Shown piece after piece: positions 49,301 through 60,079 of a DNA stretch of 64,000 bases (the first letter of the stretch is position 1; each line of letters begins with the position of its first letter). The notes beneath the pieces were generated by a model. That model was given only the letters and a program-made list of their open reading frames with translations, made no database searches and was not told the origin of the DNA. The DNA lies in NCBI GenBank assembly GCA_905215935.1, contig CAJMRY010000004.1, positions 124,001 through 188,000 of the forward strand, in the 5' to 3' direction. The DNA comes from an uncultured bacterium. Its GTDB lineage: Bacteria > Bacillota > Clostridia > TANB77 > CAG-508. The position numbers were made by a program, and so were the translations under genes.

Positions 49301-49326
49301 AACACAATAAAAGTGTTAATTTGAGG

Positions 49327-49533
49327 TTAAAAAAGTCCATACGGTGTGCGCCTATTGGAGCAGTCTAGCTTACATCTAGAACAGTCTGCGTCGCAACTAG
49401 GACACCGATCGGTACATGCATCACAATTACGAAATTGTTGTGAAGGGTTTGCATAACAGTTTATGCATTTTTTACATTGAGTATACTTACCACAATCTTT
49501 TGTATTGAAGTGGCATTTCATAATTATAGCCAT
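49327..49533 (-). CDS. Cys-rich small protein, 68 residues, 12 cysteines
   Basis: Twelve Cys in mostly CxxC/CxxxC spacing: C-GKYTQ-C-KK-C-IN-C, then NCDACTDRCPSCDADCSRC and KLDC. Strong metal-binding appearance. ATG 49533 follows GGAGG. Base use is GC-richer than neighbours; the codon at 49407-49405 is CGG followed by T and must be read as Arg to keep the Cys pattern. No family recognised; possibly acquired. Confidence 0.7.
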   Translation of the reverse strand: MAIIMKCHFNTKDCGKYTQCKKCINCYANPSQQFRNCDACTDRCPSCDADCSRCKLDCSNRRTPYGLF

Positions 49534-49607
49534 TTAAAAGACCTCCAAAAAGTAGAATTGTATAATCATATTGTAACATAATTAACATAAAAAAGCAAAC
49601 ATATGTC

Positions 49608-49854
49608 TTAATCTAACCTTTTATCTTGTCTCCCTGAGTTTTCAGGTCTTGAACAAAGTTTTTCATATTCCTTACATTTTATTTTATATTCTAATGCTTG
49701 AGTTAAATATCTGTAATACATATAGCTTTGTTCATATTGCATAACAGGATTGAACATTGGATTTTCAATTCCGAGGAAAATCAGAATTTGTTTCAAAATT
49801 CATATAAGGTGGAGGAAACCCTCCTAAATTATTAAAGTCCATATTTCGATCCAT
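49608..49854 (-). CDS. Small protein, possibly spore-associated, with a CGG +1 frameshift
   Basis: 81 residues if the C at 49773 is skipped: MDFNNLGGFPPPYMNFETNS, DFP-GIENPMFNPVMQYEQS, then YMYYRYLTQALEYKIKCKEY. ATG 49854 follows TAAGGAGG. Unshifted, it would stop one codon after CGG. The Tyr/Pro-rich start and helical tail resemble small spore-coat-type proteins, but I do not recognise it. Lies near ylbJ. Confidence 0.65.
49770..49773 (-). other. CGGA +1 frameshift site (small protein, Gly28)
   Basis: CCT CGG A; zero frame meets TGA after AAT. Confidence 0.75.
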
Positions 49855-50026
49855 AAAATTAAAACCTCCTTAAAATAAACTTACATTAATAAATAGTATT
49901 CAAAAGTATACTAAATATGAAAAGTTATTAAAGTTTTATATACAAAAAGAAAAATAAAAATTATAGTTAATATCTATTAACTATAATTAATTTACAATAA
50001 TTATTATGTAGTATAAATCTGATTAT

Positions 50027-51281
50027 TTAAAAAGTTTTTTGTCTTATTTTACTTCCATATGACTTTTTTATTATTAATGATTTTTTTGAATTCCTTTTAT
50101 TAATTATATAAACATACATGCATAAAATTATAGCTATAAACAAATAAATAATTGTTGATATATTGCTAATATTACAGTCAATTGAATTTGAGTAATTTGC
50201 AAATACAGTTTGTATATCAAAATTGAAAAAGTAGATATTTTTTATAGCAATATAGGTATACAATGCTGCAAAAAGTCCTTGCATTAATTTTCCAATTATA
50301 TAAGGCTTAATTGAAAGGTCTGTTTTTGATGTTATGCTAAGTACCTGAAGTAATATTGAAAAACCTCCAAATCCAAGCAAAAATGCGCAAAGTATTATAT
50401 TAGGTGATATTAATTTATTATTTAATGTACATGTTATTTTTACACCATTTGTTAATTCTATAATTCCTGTAACAAAACCAGAAGCTAAACTTGTATCAAT
50501 ATTAAGATATTTGAAAATTATGCTTATAAAATTAGAGAATATATCAATAATATGACTATTTTGTAAAATCGAAAGAATAACAGAAAATAAAACAATAAAG
50601 CCACCAATCATTAGAACAGTAGATATTGCATTATTAATACTTTTTCCTAATATTTCTCCAAGATTAGAAAAAGAGCAAGTAAGGTTACTATTTGCAACTA
50701 CTGTAGTGCTAGCATTTTTATTATTTATAGTTTTCTTTTCTCTTTTGTTAAATCTATCGATTATTCCAAGTAATATTCCAACTGTAATACAGGCAAGTAT
50801 GTGTGTAATTAGAAGTAAGAAGCCTATAGTAGAGTTTCCAAATAAGGTAACACCAACAGTTCCTATAATAAAAAGTGGACCAGAATTATTAGTAAAACTA
50901 AGCATTCTTTCACCTTCAGATTTTGTACATAAACCGGTCTTGTCTGAGTTTTGTAACTATTTTTGCACCAACAGGATAACCACTAATCATACCTATTATA
51001 AAGGCAAAAGCTCCTTCTCCAGGAACATTAAAAACTGGCCTCATAAATTTATTTAATATTTTTCCAATAAAGTTTATGATATTAGTATATGATAACAATT
51101 CTGTAGCAATAAAAAATGGGAGAAGTGATGGAACAACAGCCGTTGCCCATAATAATAGTCCATCTTTTGCTGAACTTAAGTTCGTTTTGGAAAAGATAAC
51201 TAAAAGTAAAGTGAAAATTAAAAAAGTAATAGGAAGTATATTGCGCTTTAATGAAATAATATAAAAGTTTGATTTCCTCAT
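50027..51281 (-). CDS. ylbJ: Sporulation integral membrane protein YlbJ, with a CGG +1 frameshift
   Basis: 417 residues if the C at 50936 is skipped. Many membrane helices. GLLLWATAVVPSLLPFFIAT, GEGAFAFIIGMISGYPVGAK, then the junction IVTKLRQD-GLCTKSEGERMLSF, FTNNSGPLFIIGTVG, GFVTGIIELTNGV, and CAFLLGFGGFSILLQVLSIT are YlbJ/nucleoside-recognition (Gate) signatures. Needed for spore cortex or germination-related functions in Bacillus. The frameshift site here is CGGT, so the recovered glycine codon is GGT. Unshifted, the frame ends five codons after CGG. Confidence 0.88.
50933..50936 (-). other. CGGT +1 frameshift site (ylbJ, Gly116)
   Basis: GAC CGG T; skipping C gives LRQDGLCTKSEGERM. The only site with T as fourth base. 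Confidence 0.8.
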
Positions 51282-51488
51282 AAAGTTTCTAAAAATCCTT
51301 TCTGTTATTAATGATTTATATAATCATATTATACTAAAACTAAAAATATGATTAGAGTATTGAAAGTTATGTAAAATTCATATATAATATTAAAATAAAA
51401 ATATATAAAACAATTAGCCAGGCTAGTAATGAGCTTTTAAATGAGCTATGAATAGTAATACTAAAATATATGAAAGAAAGTGGTAATA

Positions 51489-51740
51489 ATGGAATATGTA
51501 TATATACCAGAGGGTGTATGTTCACAAAAAATGATATTTAATATAGAAAATAATATAATAAAATCACTAAAAATAATTGGTGGTTGTGCTGGAAATACAG
51601 TAGGTCTTAGTAAAATGTTAGAAGGACAAAATATTGATGAAGTTATAAAAAGATTAAAAGGTATTCCATGTGGATATAAAGGAACTTCTTGTCCAGATCA
51701 AATTGCTAAAGCCTTAGAAAAATACAAAAAAGAGGTTTAA
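51489..51740 (+). CDS. TSCPD domain protein (TIGR03905-type)
   Basis: 83 residues: MEYVYIPEGVCSQKMIFNIE, GGCAGNTVGLSKML, IPCGYKGTSCPDQIA. Matches the small stand-alone TSCPD domain also found at the end of ribonucleotide reductases. Role unknown. ATG 51489 is used rather than GTG 51480; GAAAG lies upstream. Six nt ahead of mfd, likely cotranscribed. Confidence 0.85.
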   Translation: MEYVYIPEGVCSQKMIFNIENNIIKSLKIIGGCAGNTVGLSKMLEGQNIDEVIKRLKGIPCGYKGTSCPDQIAKALEKYKKEV

Positions 51741-51746
51741 AGTAAA

Positions 51747-54700
51747 ATGAATTTTTTATTGCGCGATTTAGGAAATTTACCTTTATTTGCATCATATTTA
51801 AAAGGAATTAATAAAGGCCCGGTATTAGTATCGGGTCTAACGGACGTTTCAAAAGTTCAAATTGCATGTGCAACAAATGAATTTTCTGATAAGCCAATAT
51901 GTATTATTACATATAATGAATTGCAGGCTAAAAGAATTATAAATGATTTAAAGTTCTTTGAAGATAATGTGAAATTTTTTCCTAAAAGGGAGATTGTTAC
52001 ATATGATTTCGCATGCGAAAGTAAAGATTTGCCATATGAGAGAATAGAGGTTTTAAATAGTATTCAAAATGGAAATGTAAATATAATCGTAACAACAATA
52101 GAAGCTATAATGCAAAATATGATTTCTAAAAAAGCTTTATATAAAAATATTATAAATTTAAACTTAGGTGTAGAGTATTCTTTAGAAAAACTTAAAAATA
52201 AATTATTAGAACTTGGATATGAAAGGGTAGAGCTTGTAGAATCTAGAGGTAGCTTTAGTGTTAGAGGTGGAATTATAGATGTTGCTATTTCGGAAATAGA
52301 AGGAATTAGAATAGAGTTCTGGGGTGATGAAGTAGATTCTATAAGAACTTTTAAAATTTCATCTCAAAGATCTATCCAAAATTTAGATTGTGCATGTATA
52401 TATCCTGCTCATGAGTTTATATTAGAAAAATCTTTAGAAGAAATTACAAATAATATATTAGATGAATCTATGGCAAATACAGATATACAAGAGATTGTTA
52501 ATTTAGATGTAGAAGAAATTAGAGAAGGAAATTATTTTAGCAAAATTGATAAATATTTTAATTCTTTCTATTCAGAAAAGAATAATTTCTTAGATTTCTT
52601 ACAAGAAGATACAATTATATTTTTAGATGAAGATTCTAAAATTTCTAAAAGAATGGAAAACATAGTAGAAGATAACAAGAATCTAGTAAATAGCCTAATA
52701 GAAAAAAATAGAGTTGTACCAGATTCTATAAAAAATATAAGTGAATATCAAGAAAATATTAAATGGGATAAACTTATATATTTAGAAAAACAAGATATAT
52801 CAAATAAAAAGAATATTGAAAGAGAATATCATTTTCATTATAGAGAAGTTAATTTCTTTAAAAGTGAAACAGGTATGCTTATAGATGAATTAAAATCTGC
52901 TATAGATAATAAAAAGAAAATTGCGTTATTGGGTGGAAATGAGAATAGTGCAAGAAAAATGTCTCTTTTACTTGCAGAATATGATATTCCTCATGTATAT
53001 AATGAGAAACCAGCAGAAAATAGCTTAAAAGAAGGTATTTGCTTGGTAACAAAAGGGGCACTCGCAGTTGGGTTTGAGTGTTATGATTTAGATTTATTAG
53101 TTATTAGTAGTGAGGAATTTTTTAATAATGAACATAAGAAAAGAAAACAAAGTAAGGCTTTTAAAGATGGAGAGAAAGTTGTATTTGCAGATTTAAGAAT
53201 AGGGGATTTTGTTGTTCATAAATTCCATGGAATTGGGCAGTTTATTGGTGTGAATACAATTAAAGCAGATAACGTAACAAAGGACTATATCAAGATAAAA
53301 TATAAAAATGAGGATGTATTATATGTTCCTACTAATAACTTAGATACAGTTAGAAAATATATTGGTGGTGGAGAAGTAGCACCAAGACTTAATAAACTTG
53401 GTGGAAAGGAATGGGATAGTACAAAAACAAAGGTTAAATCTAATTTAAGAGAAGTAGCAAGAGAGCTTATAGAATTATATGCAAAAAGACAAAAAGTAAA
53501 AGGATATGCCTTTTCAAAAGATACTGAATGGCAAAAGCAGTTTGAAGATAGTTTTCCATATTCTGAAACAGATGACCAACTAAGATGTATTGAAGAAACT
53601 AAAAAAGATATGGAAAATGAAAAGCCAATGGATAGACTTCTTTGTCGGAGATGTTGGATATGGAAAAACAGAGGTAGCAATAAGAGCAGCTTTTAAGGCT
53701 ATAATGGATCAAAAACAAGTAGCATATTTGGTACCAACTACAGTCCTTGCTAATCAACAATATGAAGAATTTAAATCTAGAATGGAAGGTTTTGCTGTTA
53801 ATGTTGAACTATTAAATCGTTTTAGAACTAAAAAAGAACAAGATGAAGTTATAAAAAAGTTAAAACTTGGGGAAGTGGATTGTGTGGTTGGTACACACAG
53901 AATTCTTAGTAAAGATGTAGAGTTTAAAGATTTAGGTTTATTAATAATAGATGAAGAGCATCGTTTTGGTGTAAAAGATAAAGAAAAAATAAAGGGATTA
54001 AAAAATAGTGTTGATGTACTTACAATGACTGCAACTCCAATACCTAGAACACTTCATATGTCAATTGTTGGTGTGAGAGATATGTCTGTTATATATGAAC
54101 CACCACATAATAGAAGGCCTGTTCAAACATATGTATTAGAATATGATGACGAAATAATAAAAGAGGCTATTACAAAGGAACTCGAAAGAGATGGTCAAGT
54201 TTTTTATTTATTTAATAATGTAGAAGGAATAGAGAAAAAAGCAGGATTTATTTCTGAATTAGTACCAGAATCTAAAGTGGCATACGCACATGGTAAAATG
54301 ACAGGTAAGCAGTTAGAAGATATAATGATGAGTTTTATAAAAAAAGAAGTGAATGTATTAATTTGTACTACAATATTAGAATCTGGAATTGATATACCTA
54401 ATGCAAATACAATTATTGTAGAAAATGCAGATCGATTAGGTTTAGCACAACTTTATCAAATAAGAGGAAGAGTTGGTAGAGGTGATAAACAAGCATATGC
54501 ATATATTACATATAGACGTGATAAAATACTTACAGAAGTAGCAGATAAAAGATTAAAAGCAATTAAGGAATTTACAGAGTTTGGATCTGGATTTAGAATT
54601 GCGATGAGAGACTTAGAAATTAGAGGGGCAGGAAGTTTGCTTCGGAGAGATACAACATGGTCATATGGAACAAGTTGGTTATGATACATATTGCAAATTA

Positions 54701-55201
54701 TTAGATGAAGTGGTAAAAGAAATGCAAGGTGTAAAAATGGAAGAAGAAAAAGATGTTCAAATAGATATGAATATTTCGAGTTTTATTCCAGATGAATATA
54801 TTGAAAATAGTAGTCAGAAGATTGAGATATATCAGGATATTGCAATAAGCAAAAATGAAGATGACTTGATAGAAGTAACAGATGAAATAATAGATAGATA
54901 TGGAACTATGCCAAAAGAGGTAGAGAATTTAATAGAAATTGCTAGAATAAAGAGAATGTGCAAAGAATCGAATATTTTGAAAATTGTACAAAGAAAAGAT
55001 ACTGCAGTTTTCTATTTTGATGTAGAAAGCTTTAATATGGAAATTATAGATTCACTAATAAAAGAGTATAGAAATTTAATTAAATTTTCTCCTGGAAGAG
55101 AGCCATATATTACATTTAATTTAGGAACAACTTCGGAAGAGAAGATTATAGAGAAAGTTAAAGATTTTTTGAAAAAATGCTTAAATAAATTATCTAGTTA
55201 A
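51747..55201 (+). CDS. mfd: Transcription-repair coupling factor Mfd, with two CGG +1 frameshifts
   Basis: 1150 residues when Cs at 53646 and 54643 are skipped. It removes stalled RNA polymerase and recruits UvrA. UvrB-like N-terminus ([20 protein letters not shown]), RNA polymerase-interaction (CarD-like) domain [20 protein letters not shown], translocase with [20 protein letters not shown] entry, [19 protein letters not shown] (Walker A), [10 protein letters not shown] (DEEH), [56 protein letters not shown], then the TRCF C-terminal domain. Both junctions restore exact family motifs. It would be useless if either skip failed. Confidence 0.92.
53646..53649 (+). other. CGGA +1 frameshift site (mfd, Gly634)
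   Basis: TGT CGG A; skipping C gives [12 protein letters not shown], the Walker A region. Confidence 0.87.
54643..54646 (+). other. CGGA +1 frameshift site (mfd, Gly966)
   Basis: CTT CGG A; skipping C gives [18 protein letters not shown]. Confidence 0.87.
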
Positions 55202-55323
55202 TATCAAATATACATTTGGAAAATAATTGTATATCTTAATTGTATTTTTACATAGTATTAAATAAAAAAGTTATGAATGTAAATGAGTAAAAAAGTTAAT
55301 AATATATATGAAGAGGAGTATAT

Positions 55324-56127
55324 ATGCAAGTAATAACAAGTAAAGAAAATGATTTTATTAAAAAGATAAAAAAGTTGAAAGAAAAGAAATATAGAGATGA
55401 AGAAAATTGCTATATAATTGAAGGAATTAAATTAGTAAAAGAGGCAATAGAAGAAAATCAAAATATAAAGTCTATTGTGATTTGTGAAGATTGTATAAAT
55501 GATGGGAGTATAGACCAAAAGACATTATATGAAATTGCAAAATTTGATTGCGTTTATGTAAGTGAAAAAGTATTTGGATTTATAACAGATGTTTCTAATC
55601 CACAAGGAATTTTGGCAGTACTTGAGAAAAATAATCATAGTGATAAAATAAATTATTCAGAAGATATAATAGTTGTGCTTGATGGATTACAAGACCCAGG
55701 AAATTTAGGAACAATTTTAAGAACTATAGATAGTGCAAATTTAAAGCAAGTTATTGTTTCAAAAGATACAGCAGATGCATATAATCCAAAAGTTGTAAGA
55801 TCAACAATGGGAGCAATTTTTAGGGTTAATATTATAGAGAGTAAAAATTTAGTAGAAAGTTTGCAAGATTTAAAAGAGAATGGATATGAAACAGTTGTTA
55901 CTTCACTAGATACAAAAAATAGTGTGTATGATATAGAATATACAAAAAAAGTAATAGTTATTGGAAATGAGGCAAATGGTGTTTCTAAAGAAGTTCAAGA
56001 ATTAGCAGATTATAAAGTTAAAATTCCTATGCTTGGTAAAACAGAAAGTTTAAATGCATCTGTGGCTACAGGAATTATGATTTATGAATATGTAAGAGGT
56101 GTAGTTAAAGGAGATATTTCTAAATAA
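55324..56127 (+). CDS. TrmH/SpoU-family RNA 2'-O-methyltransferase
   Basis: 267 residues. N-terminal substrate-binding part, then a knotted SPOUT domain: VVLDGLQDPGNLGTILRTID (motif 1), STMGAIFRVNI, VIVIGNEANGVS (motif 2), KIPMLGKTESLNASVATGIM (motif 3). SAM-dependent methylation of rRNA or tRNA ribose; the exact target is not evident. ATG follows AAGAGGAG. Confidence 0.93.
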   Translation: MQVITSKENDFIKKIKKLKEKKYRDEENCYIIEGIKLVKEAIEENQNIKSIVICEDCINDGSIDQKTLYEIAKFDCVYVSEKVFGFITDVSNPQGILAVLEKNNHSDKINYSEDIIVVLDGLQDPGNLGTILRTIDSANLKQVIVSKDTADAYNPKVVRSTMGAIFRVNIIESKNLVESLQDLKENGYETVVTSLDTKNSVYDIEYTKKVIVIGNEANGVSKEVQELADYKVKIPMLGKTESLNASVATGIMIYEYVRGVVKGDISK

Positions 56128-56169
56128 GTGTTCATTTTTTAAAAATTATTAAATAATGTAATATAAAGG

Positions 56170-56219
56170 TTTCTGAATTACTATTTATAATTTAAATAGT
56201 TGATTCAGAAATTTTTTTA
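56170..56219 (+). terminator. Terminator after the RNA methyltransferase gene
   Basis: TTTCTGAAT (56170-56178) and ATTCAGAAA (56203-56211) with inner pairing ACTATTTA/TAAATAGT, followed by T7. Confidence 0.85.
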
Positions 56220-56257
56220 TGTTACTATATGATATGAAAAGGAAAGGGATGTATGAG

Positions 56258-56795
56258 ATGGAAGAAGTATTTGATATATACGATTATGCAGGTAATTATT
56301 TAGGAATTAAAGAAAAATCTTTTTGCCATAAGGAAAATCCAGGAGTATATCATAAACCAGTTTGGATTTGGATTATTAATAATAAAGGAGAAATATTAGT
56401 ACAAAAAAGAGCTAATTGTAAAAAGAATTATCCAGATTTATGGGATATGCCTTGTGCACGGACATGTTCATGCAGGTGAAAAGAGTATTAATGCGTGTGT
56501 GAGAGAAACCGAAGAGGAACTAGGAATTAAATTACCAAAAGAAAAGTTTGAGTTTATTCAAGAATTTATTTATCAAGATGGATGGGAGATAGCTCAGATA
56601 TATTTTGTAAAAGAAGATTTAAAGATTGAAGAAATGAAACTTCAAGAAGATGAAGTTTCAGATGTTAAATATATAAAATATGAAGATTTTATAGAGTTAT
56701 TTTATTCAAATGAGTTTGTACCATTTAATAAAGAATATAAAGATTTGATTGTTAGATTATTAAAGAAAAAAATAGCAGAATTATATAATTCATAA
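56258..56795 (+). CDS. Nudix hydrolase (IPP isomerase-like), with a CGG +1 frameshift
   Basis: 178 residues when the C at 56459 is skipped. The junction DLWDMPCA-GHVHAGEKS rebuilds the Nudix box, GHVHAGEKS then ACVRETEEELGI (Gx5Ex7REUxEExGU); the first, obligatory Gly of the box is the one recovered. The N-terminus FDIYDYAGNYLGIKEKS and WIWIINNKGEILVQKRA match the Idi-like Nudix group. ATG 56258 follows AAAGGGATG. A different Nudix gene follows 45 nt downstream. Confidence 0.87.
56459..56462 (+). other. CGGA +1 frameshift site (Nudix gene, Gly68)
   Basis: GCA CGG A; skipping C supplies the first Gly of the Nudix box. Confidence 0.87.
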
Positions 56796-56840
56796 TAAAT
56801 ATTATTTTATAGAAAAATATAATTAAGAGAGGGATATATA

Positions 56841-57398
56841 ATGAATTTAAGAAAAGAAATAGAAAAATATGTACCATATGATGAAGTAGAAGCAAAAGAT
56901 AAAGAAGTAATTTTAAAATATATGAATACTTTTGATAATTTGTTAGTAAGAGATAATGAATTTGCTCATTTTACAGCTTCAAATTGGATAGTTAATAAAG
57001 AAAGAACAAAGGTATTAATGATATATCATAATATTTATAAAACATGGGCATGGACAGGTGGACATAGTGACGGAGAAGAAGATTTATTAAAAGTAGCATT
57101 AAAAGAAGCAGAAGAAGAAACTGGAATTAAAAATTTTAAGTTATTAAGTGATGGAATTTATAGTATAGAAATTCTGGGAGTAAGTGCACATGAAAAAAGA
57201 GGAAAACGTGTTGCTACTCATTTGCATTTAGATTGTTGTTTCTTATTAGAAGCAGATGAAAAAGATGCGATAAAGATAAAAGAAGATGAAAATAGTGGCA
57301 TTGAATGGGTAAATATAGAAGATGTAATACCAAAAATAAGTGAGGCACAAATGATTCCAGTTTATACTAAATTAAATGAGAAGTTAAAAGGATATTAA
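56841..57398 (+). CDS. Nudix hydrolase
   Basis: 185 residues. Nudix box GGHSDGEEDLLKVALKEA then EEETGI; preceded by WAWTG. HLHLDCCFLLEAD near the end fits a Nudix hydrolase of nucleoside-diphosphate type. No CGG codon. Likely cotranscribed with the preceding Nudix gene. Substrate unknown. Confidence 0.9.
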   Translation: MNLRKEIEKYVPYDEVEAKDKEVILKYMNTFDNLLVRDNEFAHFTASNWIVNKERTKVLMIYHNIYKTWAWTGGHSDGEEDLLKVALKEAEEETGIKNFKLLSDGIYSIEILGVSAHEKRGKRVATHLHLDCCFLLEADEKDAIKIKEDENSGIEWVNIEDVIPKISEAQMIPVYTKLNEKLKGY

Positions 57399-57471
57399 CT
57401 AAAATTTAATCTAAAATTTTACATATAGATAAATACTAAAAATTAAATAATTATAGTGGAGGTATGTTAAT

Positions 57472-58041
57472 ATGCGTATAATACTTGCATCACAATCCCC
57501 AAGAAGAAAAGAGTTATTAGATTTAATGGGGCTAAAATATGAAGTAATTGTTAGCAATGCAGATGAAACTTTTGAAGAAGGTTTAACTATAGAAGAACAA
57601 TCTAAGAGACTTGCATATATAAAATCGAAAACAGTATTTGAACAGACAAGTGGAGATAGAATTGTAATTGGTTCAGATACAATGGTTTTAAAGGATGGAA
57701 AAATATATGAAAAACCAGTAGATAATGAAGATGCAAAAAGAATGTTAAAAGAACTTAAAAATTCAAAAGTGCAAGCAATTACTAGTTTAGCTGTTTTAGT
57801 ACAAGCAGGAGAACTATATAAAGAATATATAGATTACGATATTGTAGATATTTATATAAAAGATATGAGTGATGATGAAATTGATAATTGGATTAAAATT
57901 GGTAAACCATTAGATAAAGCAGGAGCATTTGCTGTTCAGACTAGTTTTTGTGTATTTATAGAGAAAATAGTTGGAAATCATACTACTGCTATTGGTTTAC
58001 CAACACATAAGTTATATGATTTTATAAAAGAATATATATAA
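57472..58041 (+). CDS. maf: Maf-type nucleoside triphosphate pyrophosphatase
   Basis: 189 residues. Hydrolyses dTTP/UTP or modified NTPs and influences septation. Start MRIILASQSPRRKELLDLMG, then SDTMVLKDGKIYEKP, and IGKPLDKAGAFAVQ are standard Maf motifs. ATG follows TGGAGG. Confidence 0.95.
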   Translation: MRIILASQSPRRKELLDLMGLKYEVIVSNADETFEEGLTIEEQSKRLAYIKSKTVFEQTSGDRIVIGSDTMVLKDGKIYEKPVDNEDAKRMLKELKNSKVQAITSLAVLVQAGELYKEYIDYDIVDIYIKDMSDDEIDNWIKIGKPLDKAGAFAVQTSFCVFIEKIVGNHTTAIGLPTHKLYDFIKEYI

Positions 58042-58106
58042 ATTAAATAATAGATAAAAAGTTTTAAACGGAGATATTGGATGAAATTATCATAAATTAT
58101 ATATAT

Positions 58107-58156
58107 AAATCCACTAAAATTATGGTATAAACCATTGAATTTTAGTGGATTTTTGA
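58107..58156 (+). terminator. Terminator after maf
   Basis: AAATCCACTAAAATT pairs with AATTTTAGTGGATTT with an inner ATGGT/ACCAT, followed by T residues. Confidence 0.85.
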
Positions 58157-58234
58157 TATAATAATACAAACTTAAAGGTAGTGACAATTAAAGAAGTATA
58201 AATCGCTATCTAAAAAATAAAAAAGGAGACAAGA

Positions 58235-59987
58235 ATGAAAAATAGATATAGAGACCATAATTGTGGAGAATTAAATATTAAAAATGTTGGAGAAACTGTT
58301 AAACTTGCAGGTTGGGTTCAAAGAATAAGAAATTTAGGCGCAATGAAATTTATAGATTTAAGAGATGAATTTGGAATAACTCAGGGCGTTATATCAGATT
58401 CAGTAACAGTTAAAGAAGAATTAGTAACAGAATGTGTAATTTCTGTATGTGGAAAAGTTGTAGAAAGAACAAATAAAAATAATAAAATCCCTACAGGAGA
58501 AATAGAAATAGAAGTAAATGAAATAGAAGTTTTAGGAAAATGTAAAAATGTACTTCCTTTTGAAATTAATTCAGAAAAAGTAGATATTTCATCTGTAAGA
58601 GAAGATTTAAGATTAGAATATAGATTCTTAGATTTAAGAAATGATAAAATACATAAGAATATTTTACTTCGTTCTAAAATAATGAAATCATTAAGAAATA
58701 AAATGGATGAATTAGGATTTACAGAAATACAAACACCAATCTTAGCTAATTCATCACCAGAAGGAGCAAGAGACTTTTTGGTGCCAAGTAGATTACATCC
58801 AGGAGAGTTTTATGCACTTCCACAAGCACCACAACAATTTAAACAATTGCTAATGGTTTCAGGATTTAACAAATATTATCAAATAGCACCATGTTTTAGA
58901 GATGAAGATCCAAGAGCAGATAGAGCGCCAGGCGAATTTTATCAATTAGATTATGAAATGAGTTTTGCAACCCAAGATGACGTTTTTGAAGTAGCGGAAA
59001 GTGTTGTTCCACAAGTATTTAGAGAAAACACTACTTGGAAAGTTGATGCCCGGACCTTTTATACGTATTCCATACTTAGAAGCAATGGAGAAATATGGTA
59101 TAGATAAACCAGATTTAAGGAATCCATTAATTATACAAGATGCTACAAAGATTTTTGTAAATACTGAATTTAATGCATTTAAAGGAAAAACAGTTAAAAT
59201 AATAATTGTTCCTAATGGTGGAGTTCAAGGACGTAAATTTTTTGATGGTATGGACGCATTTGCAAAAGAAGAAGCTGGAGCAAAAGGTTTAGCATGGGTC
59301 AAAATAGATGAAAACGGAGAGTATACTGGTGGTATTTCTAAATTCATAACTGAAGAAATAAAAATTGGACTTCAAAATCTAGGTGTTAAAGTAAATGACA
59401 GTATTTTCTTTGTTGCAGATGAATTTAAAGTAGCTCAAAAAATAGCAGGTCTTGTTAGAATAGAACTTGGAAAACGTTTAGATTTAATAGAAAAAAATGT
59501 TTACAAATTCTGTTGGATTGTAGATTTCCCAATGTATGAATTATCAGATGAAGGAACAATAGATTTTAATCATAATCCATTTTCTATGCCACAAGGTGGA
59601 ATGGAAGCTTTAGAGAATATGAATCCATTAGATATTTTAGCATATCAATATGATTTAGTATGTAATGGTTATGAAATGGCATCAGGTGCTGTTAGAAATC
59701 ATAATCCAGAATTAATGGTTAAAGCATTTGAAATTGCAGGATATACAGAAGATGATGTTAAATCAAAATTTGGAGCGCTTTATAATGCATTTCAATATGG
59801 AACACCACCACATGCAGGTGCTGCACCAGGTTTAGATAGAATGGTGATGTTAATTTCTGATAGTCAAAATATAAGAGAAGTAATAGCTTTTCCAAAAAAT
59901 AAAAAAGCAAGAGATGTATTAATGGGAGCACCATCTAATGTATCTAAAAAACAATTAAAGGATGTACACATAAAAATTGATGAATAA
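58235..59987 (+). CDS. aspS: Aspartyl-tRNA synthetase, with a CGG +1 frameshift
   Basis: 583 residues when the C at 59051 is skipped. OB-fold anticodon-binding domain ([20 protein letters not shown]), class II motif 2 [20 protein letters not shown], the bacterial GAD insert, and motif 3 [20 protein letters not shown] with [11 protein letters not shown]. Junction [20 protein letters not shown] continues with DKPDLRNP. It charges tRNA-Asp and is essential, so the shift must work efficiently. ATG follows AAAGGAGA. Confidence 0.92.
59051..59054 (+). other. CGGA +1 frameshift site (aspS, Gly273)
   Basis: GCC CGG A; skipping C gives [14 protein letters not shown]. Confidence 0.85.
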
Positions 59988-60079
59988 TTACTAAAATAAT
60001 GATTTAAAAAAGAAACTATTGACCACACAAATGTTTTGTGATAATATGTATTAAATTTTATTTGCAAAGAGGTGGTTAT

